Source of the DNA: Sphingobacterium rhinopitheci
GTDB taxonomy: Bacteria; Bacteroidota; Bacteroidia; Sphingobacteriales; Sphingobacteriaceae
Length of the DNA: 43,113 nt
Assembly (NCBI RefSeq): GCF_022627575.1
Contig: NZ_JADEYQ010000019.1
Location: 1-43,113 of the forward strand
Reading direction: 5' to 3'
Both the position numbers and the translations under genes were made by a program. Numbering within the stretch: position 1 is the stretch's first letter; each line of letters starts with the position of its first letter. Below, in pieces: positions 1 through 8,648 of the stretch. The notes beneath the pieces were generated by a model. That model made no database searches. It was not told the origin of the DNA and saw only the letters and a program-made list of their open reading frames with translations.

Positions 1-217
1 GTATAGGTTGGAGCTCACTTGTTTTAATAATATACTTATTAACAATTGTTTGTAATAACTGTTAATTTATTGTTTATAATAATTTCATTTGAAATTTTTC
101 GGTAAATACAATTTATACTACTATAATTGACCTAAATATTCATGCAATTATTAATTTTAGGATTAAATACAAGCTAGTTTGAGCTTATTATTTGTCATTT
201 TAAACAGTTTAAGTATA

Positions 218-242
218 GTTATCCACATTTTTTGTGGATAAC
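218..242. promoter_or_regulatory. Inverted pair of perfect DnaA boxes
   Basis: The 10-base arms GTTATCCACA and TGTGGATAAC are exact reverse complements separated by TTTTT. Each arm contains the full DnaA-box consensus TTATCCACA. The site lies in AT-rich DNA, as expected for an origin or a DnaA-titration/regulatory site. The same sequence could form a hairpin, but neither flank has a T-tract pattern typical of a terminator and no gene ends immediately upstream inside the window. Confidence 0.5.
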
Positions 243-378
243 ATGTTGATATGATGTTGACAGAATTATGCCATTTTTTATCTACTTATGTTTGTATTCC
301 CTTGTTAACAATAAATTGGCTTCACCGATAGAATTTGAATTCTTGATATATGTCAAGAACTTTTCCGCTATGATAATC

Positions 379-386
379 TACTTTTG
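379..386 (+). promoter_or_regulatory. -7 box TACTTTTG abutting the SRPBCC start codon
   Basis: TACTTTTG matches the Bacteroidetes -7 consensus TAnnTTTG. It ends only 4 nt before the ATG at 391, so transcription would start at or next to the A of the start codon. No TTG sits at the usual 19-21 nt spacing upstream, so the promoter is a motif-level call. Confidence 0.4.
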
Positions 387-390
387 ATAG

Positions 391-828
391 ATGAAAAGAG
401 CAATAACAACACGTATTATTATTAACAATTCGGTAGAAAGTATTTGGCAAATCCTAATGGACTACAAATCGGACTCAGAATGGTCACCTACAATCAAACC
501 GTTATCCGTATTCCCTGAAGTTGGAAATAATGTGAAAGTACTTTTGACGCAACCCAATGGTTTTCAAATAACGATGAATCCTAAGATATTGCGTAAGGAA
601 AGTAATACAGAGTTACGTTGGAAAGGTAAGTTATTCGTCAAAGGACTGTTTGATGGTGAGCATTACTTTATATTGAATAGGATAGATGCAAATACCACAG
701 AATTTATTCAAGGGGAAGTTTTTTCAGGCGTATTAATTCCTTTTCTGAAGCGTATGATTGATAAAGATACCTTAGCAGGGTTTGAAATGTTTAATCAAGC
801 ACTAAAAATAAGATGTGAAAACACGTAG
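391..828 (+). CDS. SRPBCC (START-like) domain protein
   Basis: This 145-aa soluble protein has no signal peptide. It resembles the SRPBCC/polyketide-cyclase-2 helix-grip fold: an N-terminal strand with charged and branched residues (RAITTRIIINNSVESIWQIL), then the W-x-DY-x-WSP pattern typical of the group around residues 20-35, a hydrophobic barrel with LRWKGKL and GLFDGEHYFIL, and a long C-terminal helix from about residue 115. Such proteins bind hydrophobic ligands; no specific ligand can be named. The ATG at 391 is preceded by a -7 promoter box only 4 nt away. The last part of the gene (757-807) is repeated almost exactly at 1079-1129. Family call is good, function unknown. Confidence 0.8.
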   Translation: MKRAITTRIIINNSVESIWQILMDYKSDSEWSPTIKPLSVFPEVGNNVKVLLTQPNGFQITMNPKILRKESNTELRWKGKLFVKGLFDGEHYFILNRIDANTTEFIQGEVFSGVLIPFLKRMIDKDTLAGFEMFNQALKIRCENT

Positions 829-1078
829 TAAGACTACATTATTAATGGGGTTACTCTGATACAGATTGGGCTATACGCTAAGGCTAAAAAAATATTTTTT
901 TGATGTTTCAAGATGTTCAACATGACAATGTAGAATTGTCTGGTCTTCTTGACGATGATAGGAATGTTCTCGAAGAATGTTGATATTATAAGTGATTGAT
1001 TAGCATATCAAAATGTAACTCTCCAAGTTTATAGATTGAATTATTATAGGAACAAACCACCTATTAATCCAGCATATT

Positions 1079-1150
1079 ATTGATAAAGATAGCTTAGCAG
1101 GGTTTGAAATGTTTAATCAAGCACTAAAACAAAGAGCCGAATGTATTTAG
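1079..1150 (+). pseudogene. Truncated duplicate of the SRPBCC gene 3' end
   Basis: Bases 1079-1129 match 757-807 of the SRPBCC gene at 50 of 51 positions, in the same orientation. The copy keeps an open frame reading IDKDSLAGFEMFNQALK and then a different ending (QRAECI) with a TAG stop at 1148-1150. Upstream of 1079 similarity is lost, so only the last 24 or so codons survive. The copy runs directly into a terminator hairpin (1130-1164). It looks like the remainder of a tandem paralogue whose 5' part was deleted. Confidence 0.7.
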
Positions 1151-1164
1151 TATTCGGCTCTTTG
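1130..1164. terminator. Bidirectional intrinsic terminator
   Basis: Arms 1130-1142 and 1152-1164 pair perfectly over 13 bp with a 9-nt loop, followed on the plus strand by TTTTTT (1165-1170). On the minus strand, where it lies about 28 nt past the stop of the yciO-like gene, four T residues follow. The left arm overlaps the end of the duplicated SRPBCC scrap. Confidence 0.75.
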
Positions 1165-1192
1165 TTTTTTATATTTTTGGCTGTTGATTTAT

Positions 1193-1813
1193 CTAAATAT
1201 ACATATCCAAATCACCTTTTCCTTCACGGATTACTTCAAATTCGCCATTCGTTAAGTCTACGATTGTTGAAGCGACATTGTCGCCATATCCACCGTCGAT
1301 CACTAGATCTACCAAATCTTGGTATTTCTCGTATATCAATTCAGGATCTGTAGAATATTCAATGATTTCATCTTCATCATGAATCGAAGTTGTGACGATA
1401 GGATTACCCAATTGCTTTACTATTTCGCGAACAATGGCATTGTCAGGAACACGAATACCTACAGTTTTCTTTTTTGAGCTCAATAGCTTAGGAACTTGTC
1501 CGCTAGCATTGAAGATAAAAGTAAATGGTCCAGGTAGTGCTTTTTTCAGAACACGAAATACTGCTGTATCAAAAGGCTTTGTATATTGAGAGATATCTGT
1601 TAAGTCATAGCAGATGAAGGATAAGTTTGCCTTTTCGGGTTTTATTCCACGTATTTGACATACACGTTCGATAGCTTTCTGATTGGTAATATCACAGCCA
1701 ATACCATAAACAGTATCCGTAGGATAAATGATCACACCTCCTTTTTTTAGAATGTCAACAGCCTGATCTATTATCTTAGGATTAGGATTGTCATTATATA
1801 TTTTTACTAGCAT
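1193..1813 (-). CDS. Sua5/YciO/YrdC family protein (YciO-like)
   Basis: The 206-aa length equals that of E. coli YciO. Family marks include [17 protein letters not shown] near the N-terminus, a KxR/SxN-like region ([14 protein letters not shown]), LPGPFTFIF around residue 92, VGIRVPDN around 117, and GNPIVTTS near 137. Sua5/TsaC members make threonylcarbamoyl-AMP from threonine, bicarbonate and ATP for t6A tRNA modification. YciO-type members have the same fold with less certain roles. The short length without a C-terminal Sua5 domain and the resemblance to YciO make YciO the better label. The gene stands alone on the minus strand between two hairpin terminators. Confidence 0.85.
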   Translation of the reverse strand: MLVKIYNDNPNPKIIDQAVDILKKGGVIIYPTDTVYGIGCDITNQKAIERVCQIRGIKPEKANLSFICYDLTDISQYTKPFDTAVFRVLKKALPGPFTFIFNASGQVPKLLSSKKKTVGIRVPDNAIVREIVKQLGNPIVTTSIHDEDEIIEYSTDPELIYEKYQDLVDLVIDGGYGDNVASTIVDLTNGEFEVIREGKGDLDMYI

Positions 1814-1876
1814 ATTGAATTTATAAAAAAGGTTTTCTTAAAGTGAATTTATCTATACTATTTTTTATTGTAAACA

Positions 1877-1907
1877 ACAACAGCCAAAAAAATGTTTTGG
1901 CTGTTGT
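1877..1907 (-). terminator. Terminator after asnS
   Basis: A perfect 13-bp stem (1877-1889 with 1895-1907) with a 5-nt loop lies 20 nt past the asnS stop codon. On the minus strand the hairpin is followed by a T-rich run. Confidence 0.75.
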
Positions 1908-1926
1908 GTTATACGTTTTTTATTTA

Positions 1927-3372
1927 TTAAAATTCAGCATTCTTTGGCGTACGTGGGAAAGGAATTACGTCACGGATATTCGTCATACCTGTAGTGAATA
2001 ATACCAATCTTTCAAAACCAACACCAAATCCTGAATGTGGCACTGAACCGAAACGGCGTGTGTCTAAGAACCATTCGATTTCCTCAGGTTCGATACCTAC
2101 TTCAGCCATACGCGCTAAAAGTTTGTCTAAGTTTTCTTCACGTTGTGATCCGCCAACCATCTCACCGATACCAGGGAAAAGAATATCCATAGCACGTACG
2201 GTGTGACGACCTTCAGCATCTACTTCATTTTGTTTCATGTAGAATGACTTGATCTCACGTGGATAATCTGTTAAGATTACTGGTTTTTTGAAGTGTTTCT
2301 CGACCAAATATCTTTCATGCTCCGATTGTAAGTCAGCGCCCCAACCTTCAATTAAATATTTGAATTGTTTCTTTTGGTTTGGTTTAGAAGATTTCAAAAT
2401 ATCGATAGCTTCTGTATATGTCAAACGCTCAAAGTTATTTTCTAAAACGAAGTTTAATTTATCTACTAAGTTCAATTCCGAGCGCTCCGCTTGCGGTTTA
2501 GATTTCTCTTCTTCTAGCAAACGGTTTTTTAAGAACTCAATTTCTTCCGGACAAGCTTCTAAAGCATATTTGATGACATATTTCAACAAGTCTTCCGCCA
2601 AATCCATATTGTCTTCTAGCTCATAAAATGCCATCTCTGGCTCAATCATCCAAAACTCAGCCAAGTGACGTGTCGTATTGGAATTTTCGGCGCGGAAAGT
2701 AGGACCGAAAGTGTAAATGTTACCGAATGCTAAAGCCGCTAATTCACCTTCCAGCTGTCCTGAAACCGTTAAGTTAGTTGATTTACCAAAGAAATCTTCT
2801 TTATAATCTACTTTGCCATCTTCTGTCAAAGGAGGGTTGATAGGATCCAATGTCGTTACTCGGAACATTTCACCTGCACCTTCAGCATCCGAACCTGTGA
2901 TAATAGGTGAGTGGAAATATACGAAGTCACGCTCTTGGAAGAATTTGTGTATAGCAAATGATAAGGCATTACGTACTTTGAAAATAGCATTGAATGTTCC
3001 TGTACGAACACGCAAGTGAGCAATCTCACGTAAGAATTCTAAGCTATGCTTCTTAGGTTGTAGTGGATATTTTTCGGGATCCGAATCGCCAATAATAGAA
3101 ACTTCTGTAGCTTGGACTTCCACACGTTGACCTTTGCCTTGTGATTCTACCAAATTACCTTTTACACGAACAGCCGAACCTGTAGTAATTCTTTTTAAGA
3201 TATCTTCAGGCGTATTTTCAAAATCTACTACAGCTTGTATATTATTAATCGTAGAACCGTCATTGATCGCAATAAATTGATTATTACGGAATGTTCTAAC
3301 CCAACCTTTTACAATAACCTCTTTTCCAAATTCTTCGGATTTTAATAATTCTTTAATTCGTGTATGTTCCAT
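1927..3372 (-). CDS. asnS: Asparagine--tRNA ligase
   Basis: AsnRS charges tRNA-Asn with asparagine in the cytoplasm. The 481-aa protein has an N-terminal OB-fold anticodon-binding domain (about 15-100, starting [20 protein letters not shown]) and a class II catalytic core. Motif 2 ([16 protein letters not shown], about 226-241) and motif 3 ([10 protein letters not shown], about 448-457) are intact. An insertion of about 100 residues between them (about 265-370, charged, with [11 protein letters not shown]) is a feature I associate with bacterial AsnRS of this phylum. The C-terminus [17 protein letters not shown] is typical. A -7-like TATTTTTG lies about 40 nt upstream on the minus strand (3412-3419). 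Single-gene unit with its own terminator. Confidence 0.97.
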   Translation of the reverse strand: MEHTRIKELLKSEEFGKEVIVKGWVRTFRNNQFIAINDGSTINNIQAVVDFENTPEDILKRITTGSAVRVKGNLVESQGKGQRVEVQATEVSIIGDSDPEKYPLQPKKHSLEFLREIAHLRVRTGTFNAIFKVRNALSFAIHKFFQERDFVYFHSPIITGSDAEGAGEMFRVTTLDPINPPLTEDGKVDYKEDFFGKSTNLTVSGQLEGELAALAFGNIYTFGPTFRAENSNTTRHLAEFWMIEPEMAFYELEDNMDLAEDLLKYVIKYALEACPEEIEFLKNRLLEEEKSKPQAERSELNLVDKLNFVLENNFERLTYTEAIDILKSSKPNQKKQFKYLIEGWGADLQSEHERYLVEKHFKKPVILTDYPREIKSFYMKQNEVDAEGRHTVRAMDILFPGIGEMVGGSQREENLDKLLARMAEVGIEPEEIEWFLDTRRFGSVPHSGFGVGFERLVLFTTGMTNIRDVIPFPRTPKNAEF

Positions 3373-3411
3373 TGTATGTCTAAGGAATTTATAATGCTAA
3401 CTTTAAGAGTA

Positions 3412-3419
3412 CAAAAATA
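3412..3419 (-). promoter_or_regulatory. Candidate -7 box for asnS
   Basis: Read on the minus strand this is TATTTTTG, a full match to TAnnTTTG, placed 39 nt before the asnS ATG. No clear TTG is seen at the expected -33 spacing, so only the -7 element supports the call. Confidence 0.35.
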
Positions 3420-3533
3420 CGCTATTATATTGTGTTATAAAAGCTAATTTTTTAGACTTATTATCTTTATTATTTAGGAATATTGATAGATGTATTTTAA
3501 TTTTAGTAATCATACAATATATAAACTTATCCT

Positions 3534-4604
3534 ATGGTTAGCATTTTGTCGGTTCTGTCATGTATCGTACTTTTATTAAGCATCCTGCCGTTTAGTAGAA
3601 ATCAACATTGGGTTTTTAGGGTGCCTGATTTTATTAGACCTCAAATTTTCGTTTTGCAGCTCCTATTGTTGACTGTGAGTATGTTCTATCTAAATGCGTT
3701 GGGTAACATGAAATGGATTTGTTTAGTGTTGATATTTTCTGTGTTATATAATGTATATATATTTGCTCGCTTCACAAAATTCTGGCGATCTACAAAATAT
3801 GCTCCCTCCGAACATCATTCTAATGATATTAAAGTAATTTCAGTTAATGTATATCAATTTAACACGGCATATGAACGCTTAGTAGAACTGATCAATCGGG
3901 AGCAGCCTGATATATTTCTAACTATGGAGAGTAATTTGGATTGGGAAAATGCGATGCAACCCTTAGAAAAAGATTACCCTTATTCCCAAAAGATTGCTTT
4001 GGAGAATACCTATGGTATGCATTTCTATACTAAGCTCAAAGTAATAAGCCTTAAAGTACATCATTTTGTTGCCGATGACCTCCCAAGTATTGAAGCTGAA
4101 ATAGAAACAAACGACGGTTATCGATTTGTGTTTTTTGGCGTGCATCCACCACCGCCAAGTCCGACAGAAGAAGCGACATCAAAGGAAAGAGATGGCGATT
4201 TGTTGAGTGTCGCAAAACAGGTCAAGGATTATAAGCTACCCGTATTTGTAACAGGTGATTTCAATACTGTCGCTTGGTCACGAGCTTCTATTTTGTTTAA
4301 GAAAACTAGTGGTTTAATTGATGCACGATATGGCAGAGGTTATCTAGCTACTTTTCATACCAAATATTGGTTTTTTAGAATACCCTTAGATTTGTTATAT
4401 CATAGTTCGACTATTTTTATTAGATATTTAAAGATTTTGCCGTCAATAGGTTCTGACCATTTTCCTATTATGTCTATTTTTTATATTGACAAGAATAATG
4501 ATGAACAAGAATCTGATATTAAAACGTTAGATTCGGATGAGAAAATTGAGGTCGAGGAATTGATAGAGGAAGGTAAAGAAGAGGTTAGTGATAATAGACA
4601 ATAG
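3534..4604 (+). CDS. Endonuclease/exonuclease/phosphatase family membrane protein
   Basis: The 356-aa protein begins with three likely membrane segments (about residues 4-20, 36-55 and 60-79). An EEP-fold domain follows at about 98-318. Catalytic marks of the Mg-dependent EEP superfamily are visible: Asn in SVNVYQFN (about 104), Glu132 in LTMES, GDFN (241-244) and the terminal SDHFP (307-311). Members cleave phosphodiester or phosphomonoester bonds in DNA, lipids or nucleotides. The membrane anchor suggests an envelope-facing role, but the substrate cannot be told. The C-terminal 40 residues are strongly acidic (DNDEQE, EKIEVEELIEEGKEE). The next gene starts about 15 nt downstream, so the two are probably cotranscribed. 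Confidence 0.82.
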   Translation: MVSILSVLSCIVLLLSILPFSRNQHWVFRVPDFIRPQIFVLQLLLLTVSMFYLNALGNMKWICLVLIFSVLYNVYIFARFTKFWRSTKYAPSEHHSNDIKVISVNVYQFNTAYERLVELINREQPDIFLTMESNLDWENAMQPLEKDYPYSQKIALENTYGMHFYTKLKVISLKVHHFVADDLPSIEAEIETNDGYRFVFFGVHPPPPSPTEEATSKERDGDLLSVAKQVKDYKLPVFVTGDFNTVAWSRASILFKKTSGLIDARYGRGYLATFHTKYWFFRIPLDLLYHSSTIFIRYLKILPSIGSDHFPIMSIFYIDKNNDEQESDIKTLDSDEKIEVEELIEEGKEEVSDNRQ

Positions 4605-4618
4605 GATTGAATATAGGT

Positions 4619-5116
4619 ATGATATTTAGAAAAGCCGTAGAATCAGATATAGACCAGATTTGGGAAGTACTTCAGTATGCTATAGCACGTAGAAAAAGTG
4701 ATGGTAGTAGTCAATGGCAAGACGGTTATCCAAATCCAGATGCTATTTGTAATGATTTGAACAATGATTGGGCATATGTCATCGCTGATGACGAAGGTGT
4801 ATTGGCTTATGCTGCGGTTATTTTTGACGGCGAGCCTGCATATGATGATATCGAAGGAAAGTGGCTTTCTACGGATGATTACGTAGTCTTACATCGTGTT
4901 GCCGCTGCTGAGCGTTCCAAAGGGATGGGAATAGCAACGCACTTTTTCAAATATGTAGAAGAATTGGCCTTATCCCAAAATGTACACAGCATCAAAGTAG
5001 ATACTAATTTTGACAATATAGCGATGCTCAAAATTTTGGATCGGTTGGGTTATCAATATTGTGGTGAAGTTTATTTTAGAGGTTCAGCTCGCAAAGCTTT
5101 TGAGAAGTTGATATGA
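4619..5116 (+). CDS. GNAT family N-acetyltransferase
   Basis: This 165-aa protein fits the GNAT fold, which transfers an acetyl group from acetyl-CoA to an amine. It starts with the typical IFRKAVESDIDQIWEVL. The acetyl-CoA-binding motif A is at VLHRVAAAERSKGMGIATHFFKYVE, followed by SIKVDTNFDNIAMLKILDRLGYQYCGEVYF, the usual motif B with its N-x-x-M-x-x-x-L-x-x-x-G-F/Y pattern. I chose the ATG at 4619 (MIFRKA); an in-frame TTG at 4607 would add four residues and is less likely. It follows the EEP gene closely and ends before a bidirectional hairpin. Substrate unknown. Confidence 0.85.
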   Translation: MIFRKAVESDIDQIWEVLQYAIARRKSDGSSQWQDGYPNPDAICNDLNNDWAYVIADDEGVLAYAAVIFDGEPAYDDIEGKWLSTDDYVVLHRVAAAERSKGMGIATHFFKYVEELALSQNVHSIKVDTNFDNIAMLKILDRLGYQYCGEVYFRGSARKAFEKLI

Positions 5117-5125
5117 TTTTCATTG

Positions 5126-5167
5126 AAAGATACCAAAGACACGATTATCCAAGTCTTTGGTATCTTT
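5126..5167. terminator. Bidirectional terminator between convergent genes
   Basis: Arms 5126-5140 and 5153-5167 pair perfectly over 15 bp with a 12-nt loop. The hairpin lies 10 nt past the GNAT stop and 10 nt past the SDR stop on the other strand, so it can serve both convergent units. Confidence 0.75.
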
Positions 5168-5176
5168 TCGTATTAC

Positions 5177-5920
5177 TTATTTAGCTAGGTATCCACCATC
5201 CACTGGGTAGTAGGAGCCAGTTACAAAGGATGATTTGTCTGATGCTAACCATAATGCTAGTTCTGCAACTTCTTCTGCTTTACCGAGACGTTGAAATGCA
5301 TGTTGGCTAGCTAAATAATCTAAAGTTGATTTATCTAAAGCATTGTCTACTAAAGGTGTAGATATGAATCCTGGACCAATAGCATTAACTCGAACTCCTT
5401 TAGTTCCATATTCCCAGCCAGCAGATTTCGTTAATCCAACGACCCCATGTTTGGCTGCCACATAGGCTGATGATTGCGCAAATCCCACTTGGCCTAATAT
5501 AGACGCCATGTTGATTATACTTCCACCAACTTTTTCTATCTCAGGAATTTGGTACAGCATACCATAGAAAACACCATTAAGATTTATATCAATTACTTTT
5601 TTCCAATCTTCGATTTTATAATCACCTACTGTTGCGGCAGCTCCACCTATTCCAGCATTATTGACGGCAATATGTAGTGCACCAAATTTTTCAATCGCTA
5701 GATCGACAATTTTTTTATTATCTTCTGGAGATGAAGAATCTGCTTTTATAAATGTCGCGTTATTTTCGCCACATGTGATGGCTAATTGCTTTCCTAGCAC
5801 CTCATTTAAGTCAGAGATGACAACTTTAGCTCCTTCTTTTACAAAAAGCTCAACAATAGCTTTTCCAATACCTGAAGCTCCTCCAGTTACGATGGCTACT
5901 TTATTTTCTAACTGTCTCAT
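5177..5920 (-). CDS. SDR family oxidoreductase
   Basis: A classical short-chain dehydrogenase/reductase of 247 aa, the usual length. The NAD(P)-binding TGGASGIG is at 12-19, NNAG at 87-90, the catalytic Ser140 in NMAS, and the Y153-x3-K157 pair in YVAAK. Asp37 after the second strand (VVISDL) suggests NAD(H) preference. The C-terminus FVTGSYYPVDGGYLAK is typical of the 3-oxoacyl-ACP reductase/glucose dehydrogenase-like group. It catalyses oxidation or reduction of an alcohol/carbonyl; the substrate is not predictable. It is a single gene between the GNAT and trpA units. Confidence 0.9.
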   Translation of the reverse strand: MRQLENKVAIVTGGASGIGKAIVELFVKEGAKVVISDLNEVLGKQLAITCGENNATFIKADSSSPEDNKKIVDLAIEKFGALHIAVNNAGIGGAAATVGDYKIEDWKKVIDINLNGVFYGMLYQIPEIEKVGGSIINMASILGQVGFAQSSAYVAAKHGVVGLTKSAGWEYGTKGVRVNAIGPGFISTPLVDNALDKSTLDYLASQHAFQRLGKAEEVAELALWLASDKSSFVTGSYYPVDGGYLAK

Positions 5921-6004
5921 AGTAAATGTTTTTACTAAAATAGAACTTTATAATGAGGTAAAAAGTGATTAATGTTTCAATAAAAAGTAATTATATAAAA
6001 TGAA

Positions 6005-6038
6005 AAGGCCTCATAAAGTATTTAACTCGTGAGGCCTT
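6005..6038 (-). terminator. Terminator of the trp operon
   Basis: Arms AAGGCCTCA (6005-6013) and TGAGGCCTT (6030-6038) pair perfectly. Read on the minus strand the hairpin lies just past trpA and is followed by TTTTCATTTTAT. Confidence 0.75.
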
Positions 6039-6056
6039 CATAATTTGTTATGATTA

Positions 6057-6812
6057 TTATCCTTTAATGCTTTTAATAAAATCTGGAATCTTCGTTAAGT
6101 AATTTTCTTCTGCTAAAAGCTTGACAAATGCGGTTCCGACAATAGCACCATTTGCATATTTGGTAGCTTTACCAAAAGTTTCCTTATTTGATATACCAAA
6201 ACCTATAATAAAAGGGTTTTTTAAATCCATATCCTTTATACGTTTGAAATAAGCTTCAGCCTGATCTTTTACTTCTAGATTACCTCCTGTTATAGCATTT
6301 GAAGATAACAAATAAATAAAGTTTGTCGTTAAATCATCAATTTTACGGATACGTGATTCTGACGTTTGCGGTGTTACCAAGAAAATATTACTAATGCCAT
6401 TTTCTTCGAAAATAGATTGATATAATTCTTCGTACTCATACATCGGAAGATCCGGGATAATAGACCCGTTGACACCTACCTCTTTACATGATTTGCAGAA
6501 GTTTTCTACACCATACTGTAATACCGGGTTGAAATAACCCATCAAATAAACAGGGATAGAAACATGTTGACGTAAATCCTTCAATTGTTCAAATAGAAGT
6601 GCTAAGGTCATACCGTTTTTTAGTGCTTCTTCCGAAGAATGCTGAATTGTTGGTCCATCGGCTACAGGATCTGAATAGGGGAAACCTATTTCCAAAAAGT
6701 CGGCGCCAGCTTCTTCTAGTGCTTTTGCTATTGTAACCGTGCTATCTAATGTTGGATAGCCAGCCGTAAAATATATAGATAACAATCCGTTGGAATGTTT
6801 TGTAACTTGCAT
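6057..6812 (-). CDS. trpA: Tryptophan synthase alpha subunit
   Basis: TrpA cleaves indole-3-glycerol phosphate to indole and glyceraldehyde-3-phosphate and passes indole to TrpB. The 251-aa TIM barrel carries the catalytic Glu41 in LEIGFPYSDP and Asp52 in VADGP, counterparts of E. coli Glu49 and Asp60. Phosphate-binding glycines are in FIIGFGIS and GAIVGTAFV. It is the last gene of the operon, 12 nt after trpB, and is followed by a strong hairpin terminator. The protein looks complete. Confidence 0.97.
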   Translation of the reverse strand: MQVTKHSNGLLSIYFTAGYPTLDSTVTIAKALEEAGADFLEIGFPYSDPVADGPTIQHSSEEALKNGMTLALLFEQLKDLRQHVSIPVYLMGYFNPVLQYGVENFCKSCKEVGVNGSIIPDLPMYEYEELYQSIFEENGISNIFLVTPQTSESRIRKIDDLTTNFIYLLSSNAITGGNLEVKDQAEAYFKRIKDMDLKNPFIIGFGISNKETFGKATKYANGAIVGTAFVKLLAEENYLTKIPDFIKSIKG

Positions 6813-6824
6813 AATTGTAGTCTT

Positions 6825-8009
6825 TTACAGATTAAAATACTTCATATAATTGTCCAAATCCTTATCTCCACGTCCCGAAAGACAGATAACAACAGTTTCA
6901 TCACCCTTGAACTTCATTTTCTCCAAATGTGCTAAAGCGTGAGAACTCTCAATTGCTGGGATAATACCTTCCAATTTTGTCAAGCGCAATCCTGCTTGCA
7001 TCGCCTCGTCGTCTGTAGCGGATACATATTCCCCACGTCCTGATTTGAACAACCAAGCATGTTGAGGGCCAATCCCAGGATAATCCAGTCCTGCGGAAAT
7101 TGAATAAGGCTCGATTACTTGACCATCTTCTGTCTGCATTAATATTTGGCGACTACCGTGCAAAACGCCTTCTCTGCCCAAAGCTGTTGTAGCTGCAGTT
7201 TCTCCAGAGTCAACGCCATGTCCTGCTGCTTCTACAGCAATGATTTTGACCTCTTCATCATCCAAGAAATTATAAAACATTCCTGCCGCATTTGAGCCTC
7301 CACCTACACATGCCATTACGATATCTGGCGTTTCTTTACCAGTTTTTTCTAATAGCTGTTTGCGTGTCTCTGCTGAGATAATAGATTGGAAACGCGCAAC
7401 CATATCTGGATATGGATGCGGACCTACTACCGAACCGATGATATAGTGTGTGTCCACAGGGTTATTTATCCAATCACGTAGCGCTTCATTTGTTGCATCT
7501 TTTAATGTTTGACTTCCTGAAGTCGCTGGAACGACTGTAGCTCCCATCATTTTCATACGTGCGACATTGGGTGCTTGACGCTCAATATCGATTGCTCCCA
7601 TATAAACGACACATTCCAAGCCTTTCAAAGCACAGACGGTAGCGGTTGCAACACCGTGTTGGCCAGCACCGGTTTCGGCAATAATACGTTTTTTGCCTAA
7701 TTTCTGTGCTAGTAATATTTGACCAATCGTATTATTGATTTTATGTGCTCCTGTATGATTTAAATCTTCACGTTTTAAGAATATTTTTGCTCCGTATTTA
7801 TCTGATAGTCGTTTAGCGTGATAAAGCGGGGATGGACGGCCTACATAATCTTTTAATAACTGTTCGAACTCTTCCTTGAAGGAAGGGTCATCCATGATTT
7901 GCAAATATTGGTTTTGTAGTTCTTCTACATTTGGGTACAACATTTCAGGAATATAAGCTCCCCCAAATGGTCCATAATAACCTTTGCTATCTACTTGATA
8001 TTTGCTCAT
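6825..8009 (-). CDS. trpB: Tryptophan synthase beta subunit
   Basis: TrpB joins indole and serine to make tryptophan using pyridoxal phosphate. The 394-aa protein is full length, with the PLP lysine Lys90 in [10 protein letters not shown], the catalytic Glu in [13 protein letters not shown], and the phosphate-binding loop [10 protein letters not shown]. The sequence FGGAYIPE near the N-terminus and [13 protein letters not shown] mark it as TrpB1 type, which works with TrpA. Its ATG overlaps the trpF stop (ATGA), so the two are translationally coupled; trpA follows after 12 nt. Confidence 0.98.
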   Translation of the reverse strand: MSKYQVDSKGYYGPFGGAYIPEMLYPNVEELQNQYLQIMDDPSFKEEFEQLLKDYVGRPSPLYHAKRLSDKYGAKIFLKREDLNHTGAHKINNTIGQILLAQKLGKKRIIAETGAGQHGVATATVCALKGLECVVYMGAIDIERQAPNVARMKMMGATVVPATSGSQTLKDATNEALRDWINNPVDTHYIIGSVVGPHPYPDMVARFQSIISAETRKQLLEKTGKETPDIVMACVGGGSNAAGMFYNFLDDEEVKIIAVEAAGHGVDSGETAATTALGREGVLHGSRQILMQTEDGQVIEPYSISAGLDYPGIGPQHAWLFKSGRGEYVSATDDEAMQAGLRLTKLEGIIPAIESSHALAHLEKMKFKGDETVVICLSGRGDKDLDNYMKYFNL

Positions 8010-8626
8010 TTTATAATTGATAATGCTTGTGTTAATAAATCTATATTTTTTATTGCCGGTTGGATTTCAAATTTAGAATTTAAATCTAATCCGTATAATC
8101 TTTCGTCTTTAAATGTTGCAGCTTCTTTGATATTGTCAATGGAGATACCTCCACTTAATAAATAAGGTTTGTTGTAAGGATTTTCTCTCAACTTTTCCCA
8201 ATTGAAAGATTGGCCCGTTCCGCCGTAAGCCTTGCTTTTGGTATCGAATAGGAAATAGTCAACAGTATTTTCATAATCGCTGATTGTTTTCCATTCAAAA
8301 TCATCGTCTATGCCAAAAGCTTTTAAAGTTTCTATTCCCAATTCGCTTACGTGCTTGCACAATTCAGGACTTTCGTCGCCATGCAATTGTACAACTTGTA
8401 AATCAAATTCTTTAACTTTTTTCTTTATTTCATCTAATGTAGTATTCACAAATACACCGACTTTTTTGATATGATTAGGGATGTTGTATATGGGTATATC
8501 GCTTACAAATCTTGATGACTTTGCATAAAATATAAAGCCAATATAATCAATAGGTAGCGCTGTGAGCGCCTCTATGTTACTGGCTTCACGCATCCCACAA
8601 ACTTTTATTTTTAGCTTTTTAGTCAT
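8006..8626 (-). CDS. trpF: Phosphoribosylanthranilate isomerase
   Basis: TrpF converts N-(5'-phosphoribosyl)anthranilate to CdRP, the third step of tryptophan synthesis. The 206-aa TIM barrel carries the family signature KVCGMRE with catalytic Cys10 and the catalytic Asp in [25 protein letters not shown] and LDLNSKFE near the C-terminus form the phosphate-binding end; the usual DVSSGVE-like motif is altered to DLNSKFE. It is a free-standing enzyme, not fused to TrpC. A 364-bp repeat-filled gap separates it from trpD upstream, and it overlaps trpB by 4 bp. Confidence 0.95.
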   Translation of the reverse strand: MTKKLKIKVCGMREASNIEALTALPIDYIGFIFYAKSSRFVSDIPIYNIPNHIKKVGVFVNTTLDEIKKKVKEFDLQVVQLHGDESPELCKHVSELGIETLKAFGIDDDFEWKTISDYENTVDYFLFDTKSKAYGGTGQSFNWEKLRENPYNKPYLLSGGISIDNIKEAATFKDERLYGLDLNSKFEIQPAIKNIDLLTQALSIIK

Positions 8627-8648
8627 TTGTTTTTGTTTATTAATATAT

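Larger units (their letters stand above)
1..390. other. AT-rich intergenic region with inverted DnaA boxes
   Basis: No credible ORF is visible. The first 200 bases are very AT-rich and contain several TTATTAACAA/TTAACAAT-like words. At 218-242 two perfect DnaA boxes (TTATCCACA at 219-227 and TGTGGATAA at 233-241) face each other across 5 T residues. A 7-bp inverted repeat (TTCTTGA / TCAAGAA, 340-346 and 353-359) lies just ahead of the -7 box of the next gene and could be an operator. The region may be a replication-related or DnaA-controlled site; this is inference. Confidence 0.5.
829..1192. other. Intergenic stretch between SRPBCC gene and yciO-like gene
   Basis: Positions 829-1078 show no ORF and nothing recognisable; they may be decayed DNA left by the duplication described at 1079-1150. 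The stretch then holds the duplicated SRPBCC tail and the hairpin terminator at 1130-1164. Confidence 0.6.

Noticed and set aside
1141..1353. Plus-strand ORF of 70 codons
   Set aside because: It begins inside a terminator hairpin and lies antisense to the well-supported YciO-like gene.
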